From Lamellibrachia columna (lineage: Eukaryota; Annelida; Polychaeta; Sabellida; Siboglinidae), in contig OY759268.1 in NCBI GenBank assembly GCA_963662155.1, positions 1,737,501 through 1,801,500 of the forward strand: a DNA stretch of 64,000 nt. Direction: 5' to 3'. Positions 48,048-58,311 of this stretch are shown one piece after another (positions within the stretch are counted from its first letter, which is position 1; each line of letters opens with the position of its first letter). The notes under the pieces were generated by a model. The model was not told the origin of the DNA, made no database searches, and saw only the letters and a list, made by a program, of their open reading frames with translations. The translations under genes were made by a program, and so were the position numbers.

Positions 48048-48270
48048 TGTAGAAACGAACATTATAACCGTTGTAGAAATATAACCGTTGTAGAAACGAA
48101 CTTTGTAGAAACGAACATTATAACCGTTGTAGAAACGAACATTATAACCGTTGTAGAAACGAACATTATAACCGTTGTAGAAACGAACATTATAACCGTT
48201 GTAGAAACGAACATTATAACCGTTGTAGAAACGAACATTATAACCGTTGTAGAAACGTACTTTGTAGAAA
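48048..48270. repeat. 24-bp tandem repeat, about 8 copies
   Basis: GAACATTATAACCGTTGTAG plus AAAC repeats exactly six times, with shortened units at both ends. It lies just behind the stop of the previous gene, so it may be in its 3' untranslated region. A polyadenylation-like AATAAA is at about 48563. Confidence 0.92.
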
Positions 48271-48629
48271 CTAACATTGAATATAACCGTTTCTGTAGAA
48301 ATGAAAATTCGTGAATATATTGTTTTTTGTTATGTTGATATATATATACATCTCTGCGAAAAAGACTTATAATCATCAACATTACCTAACCTCTGTCGTG
48401 GTTAACAGCCCACAAGTTATTCATATACTAGCCGCTGCCGTATCGATAACAGATCGTAAGCTAGGGGTCACTGTCGAGATCATAAAGATCCATAAACCCA
48501 GCATTATCATCATCATCATCATCTATAAGTCGAATCGTATATGTATGACATTATTACAACATAATAAAAAATGAAACAAAATATGATGCGTGTTGTCGTT
48601 GTAGAAATTCTTCGTAGATTCTTTATCAC

Positions 48630-49150
48630 CCCTCGTAAAGAATTATATATATAGCGCGAGCTGTCATTCCTCTTTATCGTAAAGAAACCTCCGAAGGAAT
48701 TATGTTTAACGAAAGGAACTCGCAGTTCGTTCGATATCGCCTTCTTGTGAGTCGCCTCCTCAATAAATGACTGTATTAAACCGTTTCCGTTTCACGAAAG
48801 TGCAATATTCGCCTTAACTCCCTGCGAAATGTACCGCTTGTTTTCCCAAAGTAATTCTGAACAACATACCCGCTTTGTGTCGATGTAGCATTCACGTTTG
48901 AGGTCGCCACCGTACGGTGTCGTTTACATAACGAATATCCATCCATCAGGCGTCGCCACCGTACGGTCTTGATATCGTTTGTTCATCCGTTTGAGGTCGC
49001 CACCGTACGGTCTTGGTGTCGTTTGCATAACGAATGTCCATCCATCCATCAGACGTCGCCACCGTACGGTCTTGGTGCCGTTTGCATAACGAACGCTCTC
49101 TCGAATATTTAATAAATAACGAACGGTTCTGAACCGTATATATGTTATAA
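48630..49150 (+). promoter_or_regulatory. Polymerase upstream region with four ACCGTACGGT palindromes
   Basis: The perfect 10-bp palindrome ACCGTACGGT occurs at 48909, 48958, 49002 and 49061, each preceded by GTCGCC. The surrounding 50-60 bp (CGTTTGCATAACGAATGTCC) is also repeated, so the palindromes sit in an imperfect tandem array. A TATATATG-like box follows at about 49137, some 55 bp before the polymerase ATG. A symmetric repeated site next to a core promoter suggests binding of a dimeric protein or an origin-related site. Both are inference. Confidence 0.5.
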
Positions 49151-49192
49151 CGAGAGTCAATGTATGTCAGTTGTAGATACGTCGTTGGTATC

Positions 49193-52100
49193 ATGAAACG
49201 TCATCTATGTCGTCACTGTGGACTCGCGCTCGAATCGTATGTGGCGCTACGAAACCACTTAGAGAGTCACCCGTCTGAGAACGAACATTCTTATTCGATA
49301 GCGCCCTCTGGTGTTCGTTTAGAAGACCCCTCTCAAGACGATCGTGCGAAGAAAACAAAATTCTCGTGTAAATGCGAAGCGACGTTTGAAAGATGGAACG
49401 ATCTGCGACATCACGTAAGAACAACATGTCGTCTTAAAAAAAGAAAGAAAGACCAAGACATTCACGTGTGCCGAATGCGGAAAGAATTTTGTCAGACGTG
49501 ACTATTTGAGCAAACACGTGTGCGCACCAACACAACCACCATCACCACCACCACTACCATCTCATCACCCGCTAGTCACCGACGAAGACCCCGTTGATCC
49601 ACCCGAGCGTCTTCCCTTCCCAGACGCTCTGTCGACGAACTTGTTTGACGTCGTTCGAGAGCACTGGTCCTCCATAAGAACATGCGTGGCGAGAGGTCCT
49701 CTCCAGAGTAGGTACAATTACAGATTAACGACGCTAGACACGACCGTTCTAGAAGCACCGTTGAGGAACGTGTTCCAAGAACAGACCACCGCCTTCAAGA
49801 TTAACCTCAGTTACGCATTCGTGTTGAGGAACAAGAACACGGATCGATACAGGTATTATCACGCGTCTTGTAACTGTTGTTGACGGTACCTGGACGAACC
49901 CAGTCTCATAGCCAACAGCAAGGACTTTGACGAGTTTCTGGAACGAATCCGAGAAGCCGACGTCTTGCAATGGGCCATCAATCAAAGACCTGATTCCGCG
50001 TGGGTGTGCGAGCTCGTGACAAACGCCACTTTTTTCGTCAATCGCATCATCGATCATCCGATAGGATGCGTGGGAATGATACCCCTTCCGGTCTACATTA
50101 AGAAGAACAAAGCAGTCGTCGGATTGGAAGTGGACCCCAACCACGGCAGACGGTACGGAGATAACCTGTGTCTCTTTCGATGTCTGGCTCTGCAACGAGG
50201 ATGCGACGTACGTCGGTTGAAACCAGCTGTGAAGACGCTGTACGAGACGTATGCTCAAGACGATGTACCCATGGAGAAATTTGCCGGAGTCTCGGTGAAA
50301 GACCTCTATCGTGTCGAGACCACGTTCCAGACGAACGTGTGCGTGTACAGTCTCGTAAAACCGAACGAGAACGACGACGAACGACCAACCGCCGAACTCA
50401 TCCGTCGATCGATCTGTAAATACCCTACCACGCTCTACCTCAACCTTCACGAGACGCATTTCTCTTTCATCAGCGATGTACGCATGTACTGTCACTCGTA
50501 CAGATGTCGAACATGCAACTCGTTGTGGAAACGCACATGGAACCTACGCGTACACGAGAGTACGTGTACGGGTTCTGTACGTCGAGTCTTTCCCGGAGGC
50601 GTGTACCATTACACACCGTCGATATTCGAACGACTGGACGACGAGAACATCCGAGTGAACGAGTCGTTGCGGTACTACCCGTACAGAGCCACTTTTGATT
50701 TCGAATGTTGGTTCGACACCGAACACCTTCCCTCCAACAGCGAGGTTCGATGGATCGCGCGTCACGTTCCACTGAGCGTCAGCGTGGCCTCAAACGTACC
50801 GGGACACGAACGAGTGACATGTCTCGTCACGAACGGAGACTCCAACAAGTTGATGATCGACATGATGACCATTCTGATATCGATGAGCAACGCCGCGTAC
50901 GACTGCATCAAAGACTCGTACGAGAACGTGATGGACCAGCTCGCTGAAAAATTGACGCGATGGGACGAGCAAGAGGAGACTACGAGAGCGGCCAACGACA
51001 AGAAAAGTCGACGTCGACGTACAAAAAATCCATACAAAAAGCTGATGTGGCAACTGTATGGATGGATGCGTCAGTTACCCGTCATCGGGTTCAATTCGGG
51101 TCAGTACGATCTCAATGTCGTCAAACAGTTCCTCGTGCCCTACTTCCTGGCCGTTGCAAAGACAGAGGAGGGGGAAGAGAGACGACAAGAGGGAGAAGAA
51201 GAAGAAGAAGAAGAGAGCGGATCGTTTTTCATCATCAAGCGCAACAACGCTTTCATGTGTCTTTCGACGGATCAGTTGAAATTCCTAGACATGACCAACT
51301 ACCTAGCTCCCGGATTCAGTTATGCCAAGTATCTGAAAGCGTACGGATGTGAGGTGACGAAAAGTAATTTACCGTACGAGTACATGGATCGGCTGGAGAA
51401 GCTCGACGATACCGTTCTACCTCCGAAAGAGGCCTTCTTCAGTCGACTGAAGAACGAAGGTATTTCCGACGAGGACTACGTCAGTTGTCAGGAGGCGTGG
51501 CGCGACAACGGTATGTCGACGTTGCGCGACTTTCTCGTATGGTATAACAACAGGGACGTGGTTCCCTTTCTGCAGGCCGTCGACCGACAGTTTGACTTCT
51601 ATCAGCAGCGTGGAATAGACATGTTCAAGCAAGGCATCAGTGTACCGGGTCTGACCTTGCTGTACCTGTTCAACGACCTTCCCGAGAAGACCTACTTTAC
51701 CATCTTCAACGAGAAACACAAAGATCTGCACGATCTCGTCAAAGACAACATTTGCGGTGGTCCTTCGATCATATTTCATCGCTATCACGAGAAAGGGGTC
51801 ACCACGCTACGTCAGAACGAGCACGGAGAGGCGTCTCATCCGTGTCGATCGATCGTCGGATACGACGCGAACGCGCTGTACCTATGGTCGCTCATGCAAG
51901 ACATGCCCATGGGATGGTACACGCGACGACGCTTTGAGAACGACTTCCGACCCGAATCGGCTCAGCTGTACGGACAGATGGCTTCGGAATGGCTGACGTG
52001 GGAATCCGAACGTACGGGACTTTCCATACGACATCAGACCAACGGACGAGAGAAACGGATAGGTAAACATCGAGTGGATGGCTGGTGCAGCGAGACGAAG

Positions 52101-53594
52101 ACGGCTTATCAGTTCCAAGGGTGCTTTTTCCACGGTTGCTCGTGCACTCAAGTGGAGGTCAATTCCGTCAACGGGAAAACCATGACCGAACTGCTCGTCG
52201 AGACCCGAAAGACCACCGCCTACCTACGTCACTTCGTCAAGGTTGTCGAACTGTGGGAATGCGAGTGGAAAAAGATGAGACGAGATCCGCACGTAAAACG
52301 GTGTCTGGACGCCGCGTTTCCACGACGACGTCGACGCGTTCAGTGGACGATGACTCAGCAACAGATCCTGAGCGGCGTGCGTGACGGAACCGTGTTCGGC
52401 ATGATCGAGTGCGACATTAGTGTGCCTGAAGAACTGCGCGATCACTTTGCCGAGATGCAGCCCGTGTTCAAGAACATCAGTCTGGTACGCGAGGATCTCG
52501 GTCCGTTCATGCGTCGATACGCCGAAGAGCACAACATCATGACGACTCCGAGACGCATGCTCGTGGGCAGTTATTACGGCGATAAGATACTGCTCGCTAC
52601 GCCTCTGTTGCGATGGTATCTGGACCACGGACTCGAGGTGTTACACGTCTATCAGGTCGTCGAATACGATCCGATTCCGTGCTTCCGTCGATTCGGCGAT
52701 GCCGTGTCCGAGGCCAGACGCGCGGGAGACGTTCACAGCGACAAGGCCATCATCGCGGACACCATGAAGTTGCTGGGAAACTCGGGCTACGGAAAAACCA
52801 TCACCAACGTGGACCGACATCGCGACGTCAACTACTGCACGGAGAAGGCGGCGTCGCGCCTGGTCAACAATCGGCGATTCCGACAACTCGACGTCGTCGT
52901 CGACGACGCGTACGAGATAGAGATGAGCAAGAGAACAGTGACGTATGCCTTGCCTATACACGTGGGATTCTTCGTTCTGCAGTACGCCAAGATGCGCATG
53001 CTGCAGTTCTATTACGACTTCATCGACAGATACGTGGAGCGTCCTCTGTTCCAATACTGCGAGATGGATACGGATAGTGCCTATTTGGCCTTGGCCGCCG
53101 AGTCAGTCGATGCCCTCGTGACCCCTGCACTACGAGAACATTATTTTCGACATCGATCCGAATGGCTCCCGTCGGAATGTTGCGACGCGCATCGGGACGA
53201 GTACGTGCGCTGTCGACTCGCCGACAGACAGTGGGTCGGAGGCGAAGAGTGCTGCAAGATGCGACGAGTGTTCGACAAGAGAACTCCGGGACTGTTCAAG
53301 GTGGAATGGTCGGGCGACGGGTTCGTGGGTTTGTGTAGCAAGACGTACTATTGTTTCGGATCCACCGACAAGTACAGCACCAAAGGTCTGAGCAAACGAC
53401 ACAACACCATCGACAAGGAGACGTTCCTGGAAGTGCTCACCAGTCGTCGGAGCGGAAGCGGAAAGAACCGCGGGTTTCGGGTGTATAAATCGGCCATGAT
53501 GACGTACGTGCAGGAACGAGCGGCTCTCACCTACTTCTACGCCAAACGCGTGGTGCACGAGGACGGTTTGAGCACGGGTCCGACGGACGTGTAG
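49193..53594 (+). CDS. POLB: Protein-primed DNA polymerase B, with N-terminal frameshift and in-frame UGA
   Basis: About 1,465 codons overall. The N-terminus has C2H2-like zinc fingers (CRHCGLAL near the ATG, and FTCAECGKNF at 49461). A DNLCLFRCLAL segment of OTU-like appearance follows near 50161. The 3'-5' exonuclease shows FDFECWF (50697) and GFNSGQYDLN. The palm has motif A YDANALYLW (51861), motif B KLLGNSGYG (52767) and motif C MDTDSAY (53064). Polintons copy their linear genome by protein priming with this enzyme. The reading frame shifts by one base in an A-run between about 49425 and 49455, and a TGA interrupts it at 49881-49883. From 49884 on it is fully open, so the exonuclease and polymerase domains are intact. 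Either error or real damage could explain the breaks. Confidence 0.93.
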
Positions 53595-53632
53595 ATAAGA
53601 CGACGCGGTTCGACGGTCTGTCATAACGGACC

Positions 53633-54259
53633 ATGGATGCGCGATGGAAACACCCCTTCACGTGCATCATCGCTGGACCGACGGGATGTGGCAAGAGTAC
53701 TTTCGTGACGCGTATGTTGCGTCACGCCGCTGCGATGATCGATCCGCCACCCGAACAAATAACGTGGTGTTACGGAGAATGGCAAGAGGCTTACGCAACG
53801 ATGGACTTGAGTCACGTGCGATTCGAGGAAGGGTTACCGACGGCAGCCATGTTCGATCCGACAACCAGGAACCTCATCGTCATAGACGATCTCATGGCAG
53901 AAACGGACGAACGGGTCACGACCTTGTTCACTAAAAAAAGCCACCACAGGAACACGTCCGTGCTGTATCTCGTGCAGAACCTGTTCCCTAAAAACAAAGA
54001 GAGTCGCACCATCAGTCTGAATTCGCAGTACATGGTGGTGTTCAAGAATCCACGTGACGCATCGCAGATGACGACCTTGGCTCGACAGATGTATCCGGGT
54101 CGCGGTAAGTTCGTGCAAGAGGCGTTTAAAGACGCCACGGCGATACCGTACGGGTATCTATTGGTCGATCTCAAACAGGACACGCCCGAGGACATGCGTC
54201 TGCGCACGGCCATCTTTCCAGACGACGACGTGCAGTACGTGTACTTACCGAAGGTATAA
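53633..54259 (+). CDS. ATP: Packaging ATPase (FtsK/HerA-like)
   Basis: 208 residues. The Walker A motif GPTGCGKSTF is at residues 15-24, and Walker B, a hydrophobic strand ending in IDD (NLIVIDDLM), at about residues 82-90. An Asn/Gln-rich sensor-like VQNLFPKN follows. The family drives genome packaging into capsids in PRD1/adenovirus-related elements, and its length is normal for Polintons. The gene begins 38 bp after the polymerase stop on the same strand. The 3' end contains the TATA box of the next gene. A truncated second copy lies inverted at the window end. Confidence 0.94.
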   Translation: MDARWKHPFTCIIAGPTGCGKSTFVTRMLRHAAAMIDPPPEQITWCYGEWQEAYATMDLSHVRFEEGLPTAAMFDPTTRNLIVIDDLMAETDERVTTLFTKKSHHRNTSVLYLVQNLFPKNKESRTISLNSQYMVVFKNPRDASQMTTLARQMYPGRGKFVQEAFKDATAIPYGYLLVDLKQDTPEDMRLRTAIFPDDDVQYVYLPKV

Positions 54260-54262
54260 AAG
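54255..54262 (+). promoter_or_regulatory. TATA box within the ATPase gene end
   Basis: TATAAAAG overlaps the last codons and stop of the ATPase gene and lies 41 bp before the next ATG (54296). Confidence 0.65.
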
Positions 54263-54295
54263 ACCGGACGCGTGGATAGTCTCTTCATTCGCACC

Positions 54296-54661
54296 ATGTC
54301 TGCGCTCGTGAAGAAACACATTTTGTGTATCCAGACGCTGGCCAGAGTCAAGAACAACAACATAAAAAAGGCCATCATCGCCAACGCAGACGCCAAGTTG
54401 CTGTGCGCACTAGCCGAGTGTGCTTACAACATACTAACGAAGAACATTCCATTGACCGCTTTACAGAGGCGTCGATTGGGCAAATACAGGACGAAGTTAC
54501 GCGAGTTGGCCCGAAGAAACACGACCGCTGTCCGGAGAAAACGCCTCTTGTTACCCCAGATCGGCGAGGGACAGAGCGGAGGTTTCCTATCGGCCTTCCT
54601 AGCTCCGTTGACTGGTTCGGTCTTGCTGCCCTTGCTTCGTCAGGTGCTGGCCGGAAATTAG
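54296..54661 (+). CDS. Conserved Polinton protein, helical with basic core and hydrophobic tail
   Basis: 121 residues. The first two thirds look helical, with an ALAECAYNIL segment and then a Leu/Arg-rich RRRLGKYRTKLRELARR helix. The middle is strongly basic (VRRKRLLLPQ). The C-terminus is Gly/Leu-rich and amphipathic (GGFLSAFLAPLTGSVLLPLL). This layout fits a small virion protein that binds DNA or membrane. I recall similar proteins from other Polintons/adintoviruses but assign no function. The ATG was chosen over an upstream in-frame GTG because a TATA box stands in front of it. Confidence 0.7.
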   Translation: MSALVKKHILCIQTLARVKNNNIKKAIIANADAKLLCALAECAYNILTKNIPLTALQRRRLGKYRTKLRELARRNTTAVRRKRLLLPQIGEGQSGGFLSAFLAPLTGSVLLPLLRQVLAGN

Positions 54662-54665
54662 ACGC

Positions 54666-55391
54666 ATGGATCACGCGCGAAATATGGCTTTGGTAGACCC
54701 TCGATTGTTGGATGTACTTCGCTCGCAACCTCCTCCAACGGATACCGTAGGTAAAATAGTGCAAACCCTCGACGAGGAGATGAAGACCAACCTCGATAGA
54801 AAGGACCTCGACGACGGGATAAAGGTAACGCTGTATAATCAGGTGTTACAACGATACAACGGTCTGGTCGACAAACGCGTCAAGGAACCGATACGCACGA
54901 TTTCGGTGAGCGAATCGACGAAAGCTTCAAAAACGAGGGATGAGGAGAAGGAGGAGGAGGATACTCCTATTAGAAGACTGGAGACTACCGTCTTGGACAC
55001 CGTTCCCAAGAGTCTGCAGGTCAAAGCCAGACGATTGATGGAACATCTCAAAAGAAACGTCGCGTGGAGCGATCGCGGCGAACTCGTGTACAAGGGTGTT
55101 CCCATTGCAGGAAGTAACGCGGTGGATCTCGTTCACGATCTGTTGCGTAAGAGAAAGACCGACGCACAGACGGGATGGCAATCGCTCGCGAAGCAACTTC
55201 GCACCGTCAACATACCCATGGAGTTGATCGGTAACGCTGCCAGGAGAACCTACATACAAACGAACTCTCTCTCTCGACGGTCTGCAACTACCCCGCGCGC
55301 TGTTGGTAGTGCACAAAAATCTCTACGTTGGACACCCCTCGCCCGTCCGAGACACCCCACACCCACGCCATCTCGACGGTTCGACTTATAA
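54666..55391 (+). CDS. Conserved Polinton protein of unknown function
   Basis: 241 residues, starting 5 bp after the previous stop. It has a charged N-terminal region with LDEEM and DLDDGIKVTLYNQVLQRY, an acidic low-complexity stretch (EEKEEED) near residues 94-100, a helical LQVKARRLMEHLKRNV part, a conserved-looking NIPMELIGNAARR segment near residue 185, and a basic Ser/Pro-rich tail. The VDKR-type spacing and position between ATPase and integrase recall a common Polinton ORF. Enzymatic motifs are not visible. It may be a structural or scaffold-type protein, which is inference. Confidence 0.7.
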   Translation: MDHARNMALVDPRLLDVLRSQPPPTDTVGKIVQTLDEEMKTNLDRKDLDDGIKVTLYNQVLQRYNGLVDKRVKEPIRTISVSESTKASKTRDEEKEEEDTPIRRLETTVLDTVPKSLQVKARRLMEHLKRNVAWSDRGELVYKGVPIAGSNAVDLVHDLLRKRKTDAQTGWQSLAKQLRTVNIPMELIGNAARRTYIQTNSLSRRSATTPRAVGSAQKSLRWTPLARPRHPTPTPSRRFDL

Positions 55392-55420
55392 GGAGACTAC
55401 GTCGTAGTCGTAACCCACTC

Positions 55421-55591
55421 ATGTCGTTAGATTCACAAGACACGCATCGTTCCATCGTCGCTTCGGTGTTGTTTAACGGACTTACGTCGCCCGGTGACAT
55501 TACAGCCGGAATTCTTATACAACAGGTGTTATTCGGACTATGGTTTCGTTACCAGACTGTTGTTCGGTCGTTACCGTTGTGGGAACGATAA
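55421..55591 (+). CDS. Possible small ORF, 56 residues
   Basis: Starts at an ATG about 35 bp after a weak TATAAGG and encodes a mildly hydrophobic peptide (TAGILIQQVLFGLWFRY). It overlaps the next small ORF in another frame. No family is recognised. It may be only a leader sequence of the integrase transcript. Confidence 0.3.
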   Translation: MSLDSQDTHRSIVASVLFNGLTSPGDITAGILIQQVLFGLWFRYQTVVRSLPLWER

Positions 55592-55692
55592 CGTGCGTCC
55601 TACTATACGTCAGTGCGCTCCTCATCGTTCGTCAGTACTCGGGAACCGTCAACGTCACCGGTATCGTCAACGCGTCGGATCTTCTGTTTTAA
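55540..55692 (+). CDS. Small membrane protein, 50 residues
   Basis: An ATG at 55540 opens a frame whose centre is a clear transmembrane segment (VVGTITCVLLYVSALLIV), followed by a polar tail with two NxT-type glycosylation sites (NVT, NAS). It ends two bases before the integrase ATG, so it could be read from the same transcript. No homologue is recognised. The good fit of a membrane segment and a tight junction to the next gene argue for a real gene. Confidence 0.45.
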   Translation: MVSLPDCCSVVTVVGTITCVLLYVSALLIVRQYSGTVNVTGIVNASDLLF

Positions 55693-55694
55693 CG

Positions 55695-56744
55695 ATGACG
55701 AAGACACTGAAGAAGGTCTATTTCGATCCGAGTCGGGTAGGCAGTTACGGAGGAGTCGACGCCTTGCGACGCGTCACGCATGCGCCACGGAAAATAGTCG
55801 CGCGGTGGTTGTCGGAACAGGACGCCTACAGCTTACACAAACCAGCGAGACGGCGTTTCAAGAGACGACGCGTTATCGTGGGTGGTACGAATCAACAGTG
55901 GCAGGCCGATCTCGTCGATCTGAAGACGTTGAAAAACGACAACGACGGTATGACCTTTCTCCTCACGACGATCGACGTCTTTTCGAAGCGAGCCAAATGC
56001 ATTCCTATACCTAGCAAGTCTGCCGCGTCGTTGGTCGTCGCTCTGCGAATCGCGTTCGCGGACGACCCACCGCAGACGTTACAGACGGATCGAGGAATGG
56101 AATTTCTGAATAAATCCGTTCAGACGCTCTTACGAAAACGAGGCGTCCATCACTTCGCCACGCACAACGTGGAGACGAAGGCGAGCATCGTGGAGCGTTT
56201 CAACAGGACGTTGAAGGAGCACATGTGGCACTACTTCACGAAAGTTCAGTCGTGGCGTTACATCGACGTACTTCCGGATCTGGTGCGAACGTACAACAAC
56301 ACCCGCCACCGCAGTCTCGGTATGGCTCCGTCGCAGGTGACCGCAAAGAATCAAGAAACGGTGTGGCAACGTCTGTACGGACACGACGGTAAGGGTGTAC
56401 CCAAGTTACGCGTGTTGGATCGTGTGCGTGTCAGCAAGTACAAAGGCACGTTCGAAAAGGGCTACGAGACGAACTGGAGCGAAGAGGTGTTCACCGTGCA
56501 CGAAGTTCACCCCTCCGATCCACCCGTATACCGTCTACGAGACGATCTCGGTGACGTGCTGGAAGGCACCTTCTACGAACTGGAGCTGCAAAAAGTGGTG
56601 ATAGCGAGCGATAAAGAGTTCCGAGTGGAAGCGGTGTTGGAACGTCGTAAGGTCGGCCCTCGAACGAATGCTTTGGTGAAATGGTTCGGCTATCCGTCCA
56701 AATTCAACAGCTGGATCGACGCCAGGTCGCTCACTTCGCTATAA
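55695..56744 (+). CDS. INT: Retroviral-type integrase with C-terminal chromodomain
   Basis: 349 residues. The catalytic DDE is visible: Asp in QADLVDL, Asp in QTDRGMEF and Glu in KASIVERFNR, the last two 35 residues apart. A RHRSLGMAPSQV segment closes the core, and a KVRD-like beta region follows. The last about 45 residues (VEAVLERR, LVKWFGYPSKFNSWI) form a chromodomain, which can direct insertion to marked chromatin. The enzyme inserts Polinton DNA with a short target duplication. The ATG was chosen because the upstream part of the longer open frame is out of family and overlaps the small membrane ORF. In the inverted copy only its last six codons remain. Confidence 0.94.
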   Translation: MTKTLKKVYFDPSRVGSYGGVDALRRVTHAPRKIVARWLSEQDAYSLHKPARRRFKRRRVIVGGTNQQWQADLVDLKTLKNDNDGMTFLLTTIDVFSKRAKCIPIPSKSAASLVVALRIAFADDPPQTLQTDRGMEFLNKSVQTLLRKRGVHHFATHNVETKASIVERFNRTLKEHMWHYFTKVQSWRYIDVLPDLVRTYNNTRHRSLGMAPSQVTAKNQETVWQRLYGHDGKGVPKLRVLDRVRVSKYKGTFEKGYETNWSEEVFTVHEVHPSDPPVYRLRDDLGDVLEGTFYELELQKVVIASDKEFRVEAVLERRKVGPRTNALVKWFGYPSKFNSWIDARSLTSL

Positions 56745-56774
56745 AGACTAAACGACGCGAGACGGATTGTCATT

Positions 56775-57065
56775 ATGGAGCAAGACACGGCACCGCACAC
56801 TATCGTCGTAGAGGAGGAGGAAGAGGAGGAGGAGGATTGCACCGACGCATCGAACGACAGCACTCCTTGGCATCTGTTCTGTATCAAGTGTCCCAAAGAG
56901 GAGATAGTGTTTCTGTGTCAGATCGTCGTCTTGTACACGGTCATCGTGATAAGCATCTACAACCTGACTGTCGGTCACGACGATTCTAATCTGTGGACGG
57001 CTCTGTTGAGCAGTTCGTTGGGCTATCTACTACCCAATCCCACGTTGAAACGCAATGACGACTGA
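56775..57065 (+). CDS. Small single-pass membrane protein, conserved in Polintons
   Basis: 96 residues with a Glu run (EEEEEEEE) near residues 13-20, a Cys pair (FCIKCPKEEI), one strong transmembrane helix (CQIVVLYTVIVISIYNLTV) and a short C-terminal segment ending in GYLLPNPTLK. The Cys-x2-Cys plus helix plus PNP pattern is one I associate with a conserved Polinton ORF of unknown role, perhaps a virion membrane or assembly protein. Its end overlaps the next gene by 11 bp in another frame. The inverted copy at 63392-63682 is identical in sequence. Confidence 0.7.
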   Translation: MEQDTAPHTIVVEEEEEEEEDCTDASNDSTPWHLFCIKCPKEEIVFLCQIVVLYTVIVISIYNLTVGHDDSNLWTALLSSSLGYLLPNPTLKRNDD

Positions 57066-57888
57066 TTTCTACATGACGCTACCTAGCAACGCTTCTATGA
57101 AGACGCACCCCGACAACACCTTGACCCATTACGTCACGGAGTTGCCTCACTGTGTCGATCTGATCGGCGAGTGGGAGTGTGGATTGACAGAGATGCAGTA
57201 TTCGCACACTTGGTACAACGTCACGGAGGATGATGTCTGGTTATTCCTCGAAGAGGTCGATGTTCCCGACGTGACTCGACGCTCGAGATTGTCGTGTGGA
57301 TATTACGACGATCCGTTAACATTGATGAACCACGTCAACAACGGACTGTACAGTCTGAGAACGGAGAAGGCACGAGCTCAAATGAGCTATAGTTCCGTCA
57401 CTCAAAAAATGACGTTACACATGACAGAGAACACCATGTTCACCATACCGTACCACAGTTCGACTACTTCCATGTTAGGATTCCACAAGATCGTAGCCAC
57501 CGGAACGAAAACGGATGCTACGTCCGCGTCGTCACTCGACTCCGTCTCTCGAACTTCCGACTCCTCGTATCCTTTCCACATCGAAGCCCCCGACGTGGTG
57601 GACATGACGCAGGGATTCAACACCCTATACGTATACACGGACGTCGTGGAGTCTCGTATAGTGGGTGACACTCTCGCGCCACTGTTGCGATCCATTCCGA
57701 TTAGTGGACGTCACGGTGACAGGGTGTCCGAACGTTTCACTAACGTTCACTACATACCTCTGTTACGCTCGAACTTCCACTCGATCGAAGTGGATATAAG
57801 AGACGACATGGGTCGACGCGTGCCATTCGAATACGGCCGAGTGACGGTGACGCTTCATTTTCGTCGACGTAAGATCGGACTGTTCTAA
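57055..57888 (+). CDS. Minor capsid (penton) protein
   Basis: 277 residues. The N-terminus (TDFYMTLPSNAS, then HYVTELP) and the ECGLTEMQYSHTWYNV segment are typical of the Polinton minor capsid protein, a single jelly-roll protein expected at the fivefold vertices. Beta-rich sequence with an FTNVHYIPL segment and a basic C-terminus follows. The gene sits immediately before the small basic protein, its stop overlapping that ATG (TAATG). The inverted copy encodes the same protein. Confidence 0.85.
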   Translation: MTTDFYMTLPSNASMKTHPDNTLTHYVTELPHCVDLIGEWECGLTEMQYSHTWYNVTEDDVWLFLEEVDVPDVTRRSRLSCGYYDDPLTLMNHVNNGLYSLRTEKARAQMSYSSVTQKMTLHMTENTMFTIPYHSSTTSMLGFHKIVATGTKTDATSASSLDSVSRTSDSSYPFHIEAPDVVDMTQGFNTLYVYTDVVESRIVGDTLAPLLRSIPISGRHGDRVSERFTNVHYIPLLRSNFHSIEVDIRDDMGRRVPFEYGRVTVTLHFRRRKIGLF

Positions 57889-58283
57889 TGAACTACAACG
57901 ATTATTACGCGCGTCAGGCTGGCGGTGCGCTACCCTACTTCGCCGGTGCGCAATACCAACGAGGTCACGGACTGGGCAATCTGTTCGGCGGTCTGTTGCG
58001 CAGCGTCATGCCGCTCCTCAAGAGAGGTGCCGTGGCTTTGGGTAGGGGTGCGTTGAAGACCGGCGTTCGTATAGCCGGCAATGTCTTATCGGGTCAGAAC
58101 ATAAAAACGGCCGCCAAGCGACGCGTCACCGATGCCGTGTTGACGGGACTTCGACCTCCCCCTGGTAAACGTATAAAGCGACCGACTGCGAAGGCGAGAA
58201 TCAGTGCAGTAACGCATCGACGCAAGAAACGGACGTCCAAGAAACGAGAGATCGACATATTCGACAATGACGCTCGTGTATAG
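57888..58283 (+). CDS. Basic virion protein, pVI/pX-like
   Basis: 131 residues. The N-terminal part is Gly/Tyr-rich (GGALPYFAGAQYQRGHGLG), then an amphipathic helix (FGGLLRSVMPLLKRGAVALG) with a KTGVRIAGNVLSG segment, then a very basic tail (HRRKKRTSKKR). This design fits the adenovirus-type core or membrane-lytic proteins processed by the viral protease, and GG-type cleavage sites near the N-terminus would suit such processing. Function is inferred from layout. A decayed paralogue follows directly. The inverted copy differs at three residues. Confidence 0.75.
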   Translation: MNYNDYYARQAGGALPYFAGAQYQRGHGLGNLFGGLLRSVMPLLKRGAVALGRGALKTGVRIAGNVLSGQNIKTAAKRRVTDAVLTGLRPPPGKRIKRPTAKARISAVTHRRKKRTSKKREIDIFDNDARV

Positions 58284-58311
58284 TAGACACGAGACCACCA
58301 GCGCAGGTGCA

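Noticed and set aside
49881..49883. Selenocysteine at the polymerase UGA
   Set aside because: It follows a Cys-rich stretch, but no selenocysteine insertion element is recognised and a nearby frameshift points to ordinary damage or sequence error.
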